From positions 16,850,989-16,914,988 of the forward strand of contig NW_024881322.1 of NCBI RefSeq assembly GCF_018691265.1: DNA of 64,000 nt. The letters run 5' to 3'. Source of the stretch: Tyto alba. Its lineage: Eukaryota; Chordata; Aves; Strigiformes; Tytonidae. The notes below the pieces were generated by a model that was not told the origin of the DNA, did no database searches, and worked only from the letters and a program-made list of their open reading frames with translations. Below are positions 27,336 through 37,551 of the stretch, piece by piece. Position numbers and translations under genes: made by a program. How positions within the stretch are numbered: position 1 is the first letter of the stretch; every line of letters starts with the position of its first letter.

Positions 27336-28410
27336 TGTCGTGGTTTGAGCCTGGTCGGCAGCCAACCACCATGCAGCCATTCTCTCTACCTTCTCTTCTG
27401 GCAATAAGTAGGGACAGAAATCAAGGCTTGGGATTCAAGATAGGACTGGGATGGGGAAATATCACCCTTTATGGTCACAAGCAAAAGGCAGACTCATTAG
27501 GGGAAGAAAAAAAGAACATACATTTATTACAGGCACTAACAACAATTAACAGAGTAGGAGAGTGAGAAGCATTGCCACATCTTGAGAACACCTTCCCGCC
27601 ATGCCCCTCCTTCCTTCTTCCCGGGCTCAGCTCTGCTCCCGATATCTCTACCTCCTCCTCCAGCGGCGCAGGGGCAGGGAATGGGGGGTGCAGTCAGTGC
27701 TGCCGCTTCTGCCATCTGCGGTGAGGGGAGTGTCCGGAACTTGTTCCCCAGCTCCAGCATGGTCCCCCTCTCACAGGAGACAGTCCTCCACAAAATTTCT
27801 CTGATGTGAGTCCCTCCCATGGGCCGCAACGTTCCCCACACTGCTCCATTGTGGGTCACTAACTTTCTCCAACTGGATTCCCTCCCACGGTTGCAGCCCT
27901 TCCCGAGCTGCTCCGGCGTGGGACATCCCGTCTTTCTGAAACTCTCACAGCACTGAATTACAGCAGCAGAGCTACCTTTTCCCACAGGGTCCCGGCCTTC
28001 TTTGGGCAGATCACCTTGATCAATAAGGCGAAAAACACAGGCCATAAATCAGTGTCTGCTCCACTGTGGATCTCCATGGGTGGCAGTGGGGGGCCGCCCT
28101 GCCATCTCACCACAGGATACAGGGGGGTCTCTGCTCTGGCACACCTCCCCCCTCCTTTCTCCCTCCATTCTTCCACTGACCTTGGTGTTCACGCAGCTGC
28201 CCCAACTCCTCCTTACAAGTCCCCCTGCTCGTCACCACGTCCCTTCTTAAATACGTTATCGCAGAGGCACAGCTGATTGTCTCAGTTTCCAAACAGAAGT
28301 GGAGCTGACGTGGAGCTGGGGGAGCTTCGAGAAGCTTCTCACAGGGGGCCGCCCCGATAGCCCCCTCCCCTGCCACCAAAAAAACCCACCACTCTCTCAA
28401 ACCCAGGACA
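27336..28410 (-). mobile_element. solo LTR, family B, copy 1
   Basis: This 1075-bp LTR begins TGTCCTGGGTTTGAGAGAG and ends CAAACCACGACA on the minus strand. Perfect 5-bp duplications (atagg, 27331-27335 and 28411-28415) flank it, so its ends are exact. It carries a TATTTAAG promoter motif and an AATAAA poly(A) signal at the equivalent places of copy 2. It is nearly identical to copy 2 at 32294-33367; a ~230-bp stretch that I compared base by base differs at one position. It holds a 169-codon frame at 27536-28045. It lies only 100 bases from the family A solo LTR. Confidence 0.92.
27536..28045 (-). CDS. 169-codon open frame inside family B LTR copy 1
   Basis: The frame starts at an ATG (MACVFRLIDQ) and runs between the LTR's TATA box and its poly(A) signal, in the region that should be transcribed as R. 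Its first ~98 residues are identical to those encoded by copy 2; the C-terminus differs after a small indel. The product would be rich in Gly, Cys, Arg and Ser and has no recognisable domain, signal peptide or membrane segment. Two things argue for mere DNA identity between young copies: they are equally alike outside the frame, and GC-rich DNA often has long open frames. Whether it is translated is unknown. Confidence 0.3.
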   Translation of the reverse strand: MACVFRLIDQGDLPKEGRDPVGKGSSAAVIQCCESFRKTGCPTPEQLGKGCNRGRESSWRKLVTHNGAVWGTLRPMGGTHIREILWRTVSCERGTMLELGNKFRTLPSPQMAEAAALTAPPIPCPCAAGGGGRDIGSRAEPGKKEGGAWREGVLKMWQCFSLSYSVNCC

Positions 28411-29821
28411 ATAGGATAAGCTTTGGAGTCCTAAAGTCTATGAATTGCCATTTGATTATTAGATTTATAATTAAGAAATTGAAAATTAAAAAAAAAAATT
28501 TAGATCTCAATTCTTAAGACTTCTTCACAGTTTTGAGTTTTCTAAATATTATTAACAGGAAAAGACTGGGCTCCACTGTGCTAAGAATTGTACAGGGGAA
28601 ATAGAAAGCCTTTGAAGAGCTCAGGCTAACAGTGATGCAGAAAAAGAGTATTATTCCTCATTGTGAAGCTGGATGAAGCACAGAAAACTCAAGTGACTTG
28701 GCTGATTAACAGAAGTACAGGATATATGTAGCAGAACTGGGGCTATATGCTAGATCTTAATCTCAGTAATTTAACCTCATAATGATCTTTCTACTTTTCA
28801 TTTTCCACTTGCTCTTCATGTGAGTAAGAAAAAATAAATTCATGTTGTTAGAGGGCTTTAATTAGAATAGTCTGGTGGTTCATTTTTCTTTGAGTGATGG
28901 GCAATGGGAAGCAGAATGTTTAGGTGGAAGGATCACAAAACAGTAAAGTGATTTTTGGAGAAATGCACATTGTTATCAGCCACAGAAAGACCAGCAGAAA
29001 CAGAGTCTAAGATTCCCCCTACAAATGGAAAATGTTCTCCCTTAGTAAATACAGAAGGTACTTGATACAGAGAAGTGAATTTATGTATCATTTTACATTA
29101 TTTCTGTTAATCCGCGTGAATAAGCTAAACATGAAGGAATCACTGTAAGACACCCTAAATACTTAAAAACCAGAAAAAAAAATGTCAAAAGTTTCCAAGT
29201 AAGCAGTGCTCTCTGCCAGCATTCCAGATTGCATTTTGAATGCGAACTCAGTTTACTCACCTCATTATATTATTAATGTTTTGTAAAGTAGCTCAAATTC
29301 TTAAAGCTTAATTCAGTTACCTTTTGTCCTGTTTGAAGTACGTTGCCTTTTCTTGTCTATAAGGTTGACAGTTGTCTTGGAGAAATGGAAGTATGCTTTC
29401 AAGCATTTCATGTAAACAGTTAACATGTAGCATCGGTATTAGAGGGGAAAAGGACGTAATCCCTTGAGGTGTCATTCCTAGTTCCACTATTACTCTAGTT
29501 ATTACTAAAGGAAATTACTTTCCGCTAAAAAGTTGTTTGGACAATCAAATTAACATAAGTGTCTATACATTTACACAGTTCAGTCAATCAACAGAAGGTC
29601 GCAACAGCAGAAAAAAAGAGAGATCCACTCACTACTATGGCAACCAAAGAGTCTCTCTCAGTTACCTGATATCCCAGAATACTGTTAAAAACCAAGTTGG
29701 AAAGAATGGAATAGGACTCCTCAGTACTTGGTACTTCCCTGTGAGATTTCATCAGTCACAGCAGGGTAGATAAATACCTTCCCTGAAACCTTAATTGAAA
29801 GAACAAATACTCTAATAGCCA

Positions 29822-29873
29822 GAAAAAAAAAAAAAACAAAAAAAAACAAAAAAAAAAAACAAAAAAAAAAAAC
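29822..29873. repeat. (A9-12 C)n A-rich tract
   Basis: Runs of 9 to 14 A separated by single C residues; low complexity. Confidence 0.85.
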
Positions 29874-31023
29874 ACCTGTTTCTAGAAGTTAAACTCCATC
29901 TTCAGAATCTTTCTATAAATCATTGTAAGTGCAGTGCTGTAATGTTATTCTGGGTTTAGCAATTTACGATGTTCTAGGTATTTCTGGCTGGCAGCACAGT
30001 AGCAGCGCTTCAGAATCAGCATCTGAAATTGTCTACAGATAAAAAGAACCTAGATTTTTTTCCCAAATGAAACTTTCAAACAAATGTGAGTTGACTATAT
30101 ATCATAATGATCCTCTCCATCTTTATAACTCAAAAGAAATGGATTGTAAGAAAGTAACTTAAGGGCATTTTACATGGGCTCAACTCGAATAATTTAACTA
30201 TACTAACTTGTTTAGCATAAGTATGGTTTTCTTGTACAGACCAAACCTAAGCACCCTCTCTATTTATGGAAATTCTAATCTTTAATTGAACCAGAACAAC
30301 ATATCTGTCCATCCATGTCCAGATTTATATTTTAAATATGTATGAAGAAATCGATATGTTTCTTTTTTCTACCCTAGTGATAGCAAAATTTTCAGAAAGT
30401 TTGAAGGTGATCAGGAAATAATCTCCCATTATATTATTTGAGATGTATATCTCTCAAAACTCAATAGCGTTGACATGACCCTCTCTGCATTTCAAAGCAT
30501 TGCACTTTTCCCCCATTAGTATTTGAACAGCTTTATATGATTTGTAGCTCTGCTTCTGTTTGGTAGTATATAAGTAGTATAGAACTAATTAAAGCTTTGA
30601 TATTGATATATTTTTTAGTCACAATTTGTGGCCCTTTGGCATATGTCAAAGTTAACAGAAGATCTCACTATAAACAATCATTCTCTGAATTAATTTATTG
30701 TTTGAAAAAGAACAACTTTGGCAGGGTTGTTAAGCAGAGGAAAAATAAATGAGTTGGATGAAAATATAAACATATGTTGCTGTAAACTCACAGCCAATGG
30801 TATTTAAATCCTATTTAAATTAGATTAAGACAAAATTTCCCATAAGAGTAAAGAAGGAGATAGAAACAAGCAGAATGGGTAAACACAAAAATGTCAGATA
30901 AAGTTCTTTATAGTTTCTGTTTACAGTGGCATGTGATTGCCTTCTGCACTGTGTGGTTTTGGCTATATAATTATGCTGCATGAATAGTGAGTTCTAATTG
31001 CAGCAGATGAAGTTGATTATTTA

Positions 31024-31090
31024 TGCGCCTCTGTGCTGAAGACATTTGATTTGTACATGCCTACCACACAGAGGTGCATACAAATCAAAT
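31024..31090. repeat. interlocked inverted repeats (A-B-A'-B')
   Basis: Arm A tgcgcctctgtg (31024-31035) is complementary to cacagaggtgca (31067-31078), with one position that would be G-U in RNA. Arm B atttgatttgta (31044-31055) is perfectly complementary to tacaaatcaaat (31079-31090). The order A, B, A', B' is not a simple hairpin; A' and B' abut without a gap. The pattern could be the scar of template switching during replication or, less likely, a pseudoknot-forming sequence. Confidence 0.75.
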
Positions 31091-32425
31091 AGCTTTGTAA
31101 AGGTGGTGTGGCATGCTCCCAATCTGGTTCAGCAGAGAAATATTTCTGATGAATTTAATGCTAGTGGTAATGGAACAGTACCTCCTCACTATTTCTGTAA
31201 GTTTATTGCAGCACTTGGTCCCTATTAGACTTCTGCTCATCTTGGGTTTATTCCATGAGTCACATGGAGGATAAAAATAGAACAACCTAGGCAGTTCAAG
31301 GAAAGTAATTGTTATGCACAGAGTTTCCCTGCTCAAATATTGTTTGGCATGAATGTGCCAAAATCAGGAAAAATAACCTTGGAAGCTGGCTAAAGATAAG
31401 AAAGCTGTGCTAATAGAAATCATAAACTTTTCATGAACACATGACAAGAAATGTGCAAATTTTGGTCTGTCTACAACTACTTACATATGGGTCAGTCTAT
31501 GTTACAGCTCCATAGATGAAGAACACATGGAAGACAGTTAGGAAGGCACAAGTATTAAAAGATGTTATCAACCATATTCACTGAGAACAGCAGAAAGCAA
31601 AAATAAAAAAAGCCAAAAGATAGGAAATCTAAGACTGACAGGCTGAAGGTTTTTGCTTTTAAAAAAATTCTTAGATGAGAGATTGTTTCTATCAACAGTT
31701 GCACAGAACATCTTTTGTAATTTTCCAAAACTCTTGTTTCTTTGATTATGTTTTTCTAGCACAAACTGTACTTGAAGTTAGCCTCTTTAATAGTTTTGCC
31801 TTATAATGGAGGAATGATGCACACTTTTATAAACTGCTATATTACAGGTAGGAAGACTTACTGAGCATGCTGGTTTTCATACAAAAAAATTCCTTTTTTG
31901 GGCCCTTTCTATGATAGTCCTGGTGTTCTTAGAACTTTTTTATTTCAGTTGAGTTCCTAGCCTTGTATATTCGAAATTACTTACAAAGAAACATATCTGT
32001 AACTGTGATCAGTTACTCCTAATATAGCTTTTTTTTTCAGGATATTAAAATGTAGGTTATTGTTTTCCCTGTGTAGATATGTTCTCATAATTGTTTTCAA
32101 ACTTTAACTTATGAGAATTTAACAAAAATGGATTCCAACTCACATGCACATATACGCAGCCATATGTTGCAGAGGTTAAACTGCACTTGCAAGTAAGACA
32201 TAAGAGGGCTGTAAACATTATCTAATTTGTCTGGTTGCATATGCCTCATATGAATAGCATTTAAAGTATACTTTATAAATTTTAATATCCTTTTGTCCTG
32301 GGTTTGAGAGAGTGGTGGGGTTTTTTGATAGTGGGGGAGGGGGGCTATCGGGGCGGCCCCCTGTGAGAAGCTTCTCGAAGCTCCCCCAGCTCCAAGTCAG
32401 CTCCACTTCTGTTTGGGAAACTGAG

Positions 32426-32460
32426 CCAATCGGCTGCGCCTCTGCGATAACGTATTTAAG
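32426..32460 (+). promoter_or_regulatory. LTR core promoter: CCAAT box and TATTTAAG
   Basis: CCAAT at 32426-32430 lies about 22 bases upstream of TATTTAAG at 32453-32460, a normal retroviral U3 promoter arrangement. Transcription would start near 32480-32490. Copy 1 keeps the same TATA motif in reverse, whereas copy 3 reads TATTTAAG after a shared ATGTATTTAAG context. Confidence 0.65.
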
Positions 32461-32660
32461 AAGGGATGTGGTGACGGGCAGTGGGACTTGTGAGGAGGAG
32501 TTGCTGCAGCTGCATGAACACCAAGGTCAGTGGAGGAACGGAGGAAGAAAGGAGGGGGGAGGTGTGCTGGAGCAGAGACTCCCCTGTATCCTGTGGTGAG
32601 ACAGCAGGGCGGCCCCCCCCTGCCACCCATGGAGAGCTACGGTGGAGCAGATATTGATTT

Positions 32661-33227
32661 ATGGCCTGTGTTTTTCGCCTTATTGATCAAGGTGATCTGC
32701 CCAAAGAAGGCCGGGACCCTGTGGGAAAAGGTAGCTCCGCTGCTGTAATTCAGTGCTGTGAGAGTTTCAGAAAGACGGGATGTCCCACGCCGGAGCAGCT
32801 CGGGAAGGGCTGCAACCGTGGGAGGGAATCCAGTTGGAGAAAGTTAGTGACCCACAATGGAGCAGTGTGGGGAACGTTGCGGCCCATGGGAGGGACTCAC
32901 ATCAGAGAAATTTTGTGGAGGACTGTCTCCTGTGAGAGGGGGACCATGCTGGAGCAGGGGAACAAGTTCCAGACACTCCCCTCACCGCAGATGGCAGAAG
33001 CAGCAGCACTGACTGCACCCCCCATTCCCTGCCCCTGCGCCACTGGAGGAGGAGGTAGAGATATCGGGAGCAGAGCTGAGCCCGGGAAGAAGGGAGGGGT
33101 GGGGGGGAAGGTGTTCTCAAGGTGTTGCAATGCTTCTCACTGTCCTACACTGTTATGTGTTGTTAGTGCCTGTAATAAATGTATGTTCTTTTCTTCTTCC
33201 CCTAATGAGTCTGCCCTTTTCTTGTGA
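32661..33227 (+). CDS. 188-codon open frame inside family B LTR copy 2
   Basis: ATG-initiated frame lying downstream of the LTR TATA box. It crosses the AATAAA signal at 33174-33179, so a transcript ended there would truncate the last codons. The product has no recognised domain. Residues ~42-105 reflect the two-and-a-half-fold DNA repeat within the LTR, with recurring Gly/Cys/Arg-rich segments. Copy 1 encodes an almost identical N-terminal part. In copy 3 (58132-59204) the equivalent ATG opens only a short frame, but the downstream frame stays open. It may be a chance frame; translation is unproven. Confidence 0.3.
   Translation: MACVFRLIDQGDLPKEGRDPVGKGSSAAVIQCCESFRKTGCPTPEQLGKGCNRGRESSWRKLVTHNGAVWGTLRPMGGTHIREILWRTVSCERGTMLEQGNKFQTLPSPQMAEAAALTAPPIPCPCATGGGGRDIGSRAEPGKKGGVGGKVFSRCCNASHCPTLLCVVSACNKCMFFSSSPNESALFL
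33174..33179 (+). terminator. LTR poly(A) signal AATAAA
   Basis: AATAAA followed by a GT/T-rich stretch (gtatgttcttttcttc), the usual arrangement for cleavage and polyadenylation. It marks the R/U5 boundary about 15-25 bases further on. With a start near 32485 the predicted LTR transcript would be about 0.7 kb. Confidence 0.7.
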
Positions 33228-33372
33228 CCATGAAGGGTGATTTTTTCCCCATCCTAGTCCTATCTTGAACCCCAAGCCTGGCTTTCTGTCCCTTCTTATT
33301 GCCAGAAGAGAAGGGAGAGAGAATCTCTGGATGGTAGTTGGCTGCTCATCAGACTCAAACCACGACACCTTT

Positions 33373-34109
33373 TTTCTAATTCATTAGGAAAAGGCCAGGC
33401 CAGAGTTGCTTGTGGCTTGCAGTACCAATGCTTGGGTAACAGTTAATAAGTAGAAAACATCAGAGGCAGAGTTATAAAGCAGGGTGTATTTACCTACTTA
33501 GTTCTTGTTTTATGTATGATATGTTGGAATGCACCTTTGCAAGGGAGACAAATTAATTTAAGTAAGGCAATTCCCTTACTTGAATAAAACCAGATGAAAT
33601 AAGGATAGTGTTTAGTAGCTAGAGTATGCAAGTTGGGGAATAGGCTATTACTATATCTGCATTTCTGAATAACAGTATGTATTGAGTTTGAAAATATTTT
33701 TTATTACAAATAGATGGATTTTTTAAGCTGCCAAAGCCATTGCTGCACCTCTACCTGTACGCTAAGTGGTTGTTTAAATAAGATGCTTTGTTTATGGGAG
33801 CTTGTCTGTGGTTGTGGCATCATGTTATCTGATTTTTCTTGTATATTCAGGTTATAATTATTTTTTGCTTTTACATAGCTTAAAAAAAAAAAGAATAAGT
33901 GTGCCTGTTTGTACTGAAACAGTTTCATCATGGACTGTCTCAAGTTAGGGTTCTTCATGGGTCACCAGGTGACTTATGTTAAAAGTATCTAAACATCTTG
34001 AAAACTCATAATGATTTAGTCTTAGCTTGTTGAGATATGGACTCTCATTCCTTATTGTGACAACCCAGATTAGCTAAAATGAAGGAGACTTGATAGCGTA
34101 AGATAGCTG
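33373..34109. other. low-copy AT-rich DNA, nothing recognised
   Basis: No supported frame or repeat; a short poly(A) with GAATAAG at about 33882-33898. Confidence 0.55.
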
Positions 34110-34790
34110 CGGTAAAAAGGGGCCTTAAGAGGTGTCTAGACCAACTGCTTATTTCAAGGAGAGACCAGTCTGAGATCAGAAACAGTGGCTTTGGACTTTA
34201 GCCAGCTGGGTCTGGAATACTTCAAAAGACAGAGCCTGCACAAACTCTGGGCAAGCTATTCTTATGCTTGATTGTTCTTGTGGTGCAAATAGTCTCTTCT
34301 TACCCATTCTGAGCCTCTCTTAACTAATACCTCTTATGTCCTGCTCTGCAAAACTGTGAAGAGTCTGTCTCTGTTCCCAATGGCCTCCCAGCTGGAGCTG
34401 CCTCCTCCTCAGGCTGGACCAGCCCTGGTCCCTTCTCACAGGGCAAGTGGTCCAGTCCTGACCAACATGGGGTCACTTTTCTGAACTTGCTCCAGTTTGT
34501 CAATATCTCCCCTGTGTTGGGAGGCCCCACACACCTATGTGTGGTCAAATCTACGTGTGATCTAATGACTAGGTGAATAATCACTTAACTTGGTGTTTTG
34601 TTAGTGCAGCCCAGGGTGCTGCTGTTGGGCATCTTTGCTGTCGGGGTACGCTGCGGGCTCAGGCCCAGGAGTTGTGAGCTGCCTGCCCAGGGCTCCCAGG
34701 GCAACTCCAGCATGGCTAATCCCCAGCCTGTATTGTTTCAAGCACCCTGTGTTGTGGGGGGTGAGGTACGGGGTGGAGGAAAGTTGGTGT
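34110..34790 (-). repeat. old CR1 LINE 3' region, antisense
   Basis: The plus strand shows, in order, motifs typical of the reverse complement of CR1 3' regions: a gtctagaccaactgc start, ctctgggcaagctattc, gaagagtctg, a 'ctccagtttgtcaatatct' block, aataatcacttaacttggtg, tgcagcccagggtgctgctg and ccccagcctgtattgtttca. CR1 sense is therefore the minus strand and its 3' end lies at the left. The copy is diverged and has no intact frame. The edges are approximate. Recognition is by remembered family pattern, not by alignment. Confidence 0.65.
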
Positions 34791-37453
34791 AATGGCTTTG
34801 AGAACCTAGCTACTCCACGTGTATTCCAGGTGTCATAAAATCAAAAAATTGAAGTTTTGGAATGGTAAGAAAAATATTTTGAGTGGTATTTATTGATGAT
34901 GTGTCAGAGAAGGGGATGATAAATTTGAATAGCTGAATAGTAATGGCTGTTTAAGATAAATAGTATTACCTGTGACACATGATAACACGCAACACTCTGC
35001 TTTGGAACAGTGATGACATTACTGCTTTTCTACTTTTGTATTTGGCCCAAAGAACATGAAAGTATTATCAAAATCAGTGACATGATTGCCTAGATCTAGT
35101 GGAGGTTCTGAATATTGTACTGTATTAGGAGAGTGCTTCCAAGGATTTAGGCACCTTTTGTAACCAGATAGTCTATCTAAAAGTGTTTCCTTGTAATTGT
35201 AGGCATTTGCTCCAAAACTGATAACTACATCCATTTGTAAATGCTCTTTCAAAACCAGTAAAAATTATTGTCTCCTTTCTCAGCCCACTTACTGAGCCAA
35301 GTACTTGATACTCTGTGAATCAGTAGGTGAAATTCCCTTTCTCCCTCACTAGATACAAATTTCCTGTTGGTTCTCATGTTGCCTTGTATTTTTATCTCTC
35401 TTTATTTTCAAAATGGTGATTAATCGACCTACAGCTTTTAATATTCAAAGCTGCATGACTTTTTCTCATTATGCAATCAGTAAAATTAATGAACGACAGC
35501 TCTGCACCACCAGGAGGCCTAGCTGAATAGCAAAGGGACTATAGAAACAGGTTATTTGTGGGTCACTGTCAGGATGGATTTAATTTTATTGCACAGAATA
35601 TTTCATCTAGTATAGAAAAATGTTTAGTGAATATTCTTGTATTAATGAAAACTGTTAAATTTATGCTACTTCATATTTGGCATCACTTCAAAACGTCACT
35701 GCTGTACTTTGATAATTTACATTTGAATTTGTTCCTGTGTATAAGAAGAAGAAGGAAGAAATTAAGGAAACTTGAAATCTTACAGAGTGAAACCGATGGC
35801 TCTTAGAAACAGCAGGTCAGTTTGGGTTACGCTATGGATTCATGATATTCAGTGGAAATACTTCATTTGTCTCCTGTGGGATTTACAGCAAGCCTTAAAT
35901 CAAGTTATACAGTTCACAGTTTCATCCCTCTTTAGTTGAATCCAGGGCTGATTCCCAGATGGATGGAAATGATCATTTTCCTTAACATGTCTCTGCAGCA
36001 GCTTCAAGCTAAGGTCCGCAGTTAGTGAAAAATGAATGTGAATGGTGCTTGCATGTTCACATAAACAGTTCAAAATGTGTGACCCTAGACATAAAGTAGA
36101 AAATCTGTATTGAGCAGAGCTGAAATTAACCTTATGTAGTATCATCATAATTTTGCCTTCTGCTGTATGACAGAAGGTAACACTCTGTTCCCATGTGTTG
36201 GAGCCATTACTCACCACAGATGTACATAGATGAAGGGTGATGTGATATTAGATGCCAACTCCAGATGGAAGCCAAATTGATCATCAGATTTATCGGAGCC
36301 TGCATGGTGTCTGCTGAGTTTGCTACTCTGACTGTGGGTTACATCAAGATCGTTTCTGGTGGTAAAATAGTATAATGGTAACATCAGAAATGTGGTCTAA
36401 GAGGTATGGAAGCACTATGCAGGTTACCTTGGAAATATTTTAGTATAATAAAAGGCAGCCTGTAAAGGTAAGGAGGAGATACTTCTTGGGATAGTCTGGG
36501 AAGAAAGGAGAAATCTCAAGGAACTGCTGAGAAATCACTCTGCTTGCAGTGCACTCTGTGGGAGTTAGCCAATTGAAAACAAGAGAACATAACTGTCCTT
36601 GGATGTCTGCCATACCCCAAAGGAAAAACTAACAAAATAACAAAGTGGACCTTTTTTATGGGATGAGAAGGTACTTCCTCTGCACAGAAGCAGATGTCCT
36701 CACTGCTGAAACAAGAATAAATTACACACTATGTAAAACTGTAAACAAAATGAATTGCTACTAGGAAATTTAAGATTATTAATGCTTGAAGAGATTATAT
36801 AGAAAGTTCATTTCATGGGAGGGACATGTGGAGCTGTTGGATGCCATAGTAATGTGTGGGCGATTTTAAGGAGTGAGAATGACTAGAAGAGATAGGAAAA
36901 AAAAGAGATAATTATACAAAAAGTGAAAATAATAATATTCCTTTAGTCATGAACTCTGAGGTCAGTAAAATGAGTTTTAACATTTAGTTATGACTGGGAA
37001 TGAAACACAAACAGATACTTGAATACTAGTAATATTCATCTGTCAAGAAAACACTCAACCATTTAGTATCTTGGAGATAAAGTATACCTAACCTCAGAGA
37101 CCTTAGAAGTGCTCTCATCCAGCTCTAATGATGATCTTTCCCTTACAAAATAACATCTCATTAGACAGAAGCGAGGAACTATGATGGCTTCCTTTCTTTA
37201 AGTTCCTTTTGAAACACAATGACATATAGATATATATATTTTAATATAATGTACTTTCTCAAGCCTTAAAATCATTAACTTAAAAGCCTCAAGCTTAAAA
37301 AAATTGTTGTCAGGCTTAAAATTTCTTGTTTCCATTAATCACTGAGGGATTCAATTTTTTTTCAGGATTGCATTCAGAGTGATGTAGATAAATTAATAGT
37401 GGCTGTGAGTTTGGAGTCTGAGAACTAATAAGTTATTTTCTATTGTATCTCAG

Positions 37454-37551
37454 AAAAAAAAAAAAAAAAAACTACAGAAAATCTCTGCTAGAGCTAGGAG
37501 AACAATATGTGTAGTCTTTCTTTTTTTACCTTTTTTTTTTTTTTTTTTTTT
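37454..37551. repeat. poly(A) (18) and poly(T) (21) tracts facing each other
   Basis: An A run at 37454-37471 and a T run at 37531-37551, 59 bases apart and mutually complementary. Another A run (18) lies at 37917-37934. Confidence 0.8.

Larger units (their letters stand above)
28411..32293. other. low-copy DNA between inverted LTR copies
   Basis: AT-rich DNA with no supported gene. About 28560-28800 (gctccactgtgctaagaatt ... cagaactggggctatatgct) resembles a degraded ancient amniote interspersed repeat, a weak call. An A-rich tract lies at 29822-29873 and interlocked inverted repeats at 31024-31090. Because the stretch is bounded by two nearly identical LTRs in opposite orientation, it is a candidate for recombinational inversion. 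Confidence 0.5.
32294..33367 (+). mobile_element. solo LTR, family B, copy 2
   Basis: This 1074-bp LTR runs from TGTCCTGGGTTTGAGAGAG to AAACCACGACA on the plus strand, with perfect 5-bp target duplications (ccttt, 32289-32293 and 33368-33372). It has a CCAAT box, a TATA-like box and an AATAAA signal in the order U3-R-U5. Between them lies a 188-codon frame. The middle shows a degenerate tandem repeat whose units begin with ggagcag at 32792, 32859 and 32951. No internal viral DNA adjoins it. Its last 24 bases closely resemble those of family A, which suggests that a related integrase inserted both. Confidence 0.93.

Noticed and set aside
28107..28400. Pro/Gly-rich frames in the U3 part of family B LTRs (also 32312-32599 and 58844-59191)
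   Set aside because: They lie upstream of the LTR TATA box in GC-rich DNA, begin at or near the LTR edge and differ by indels between copies; not supported as genes.
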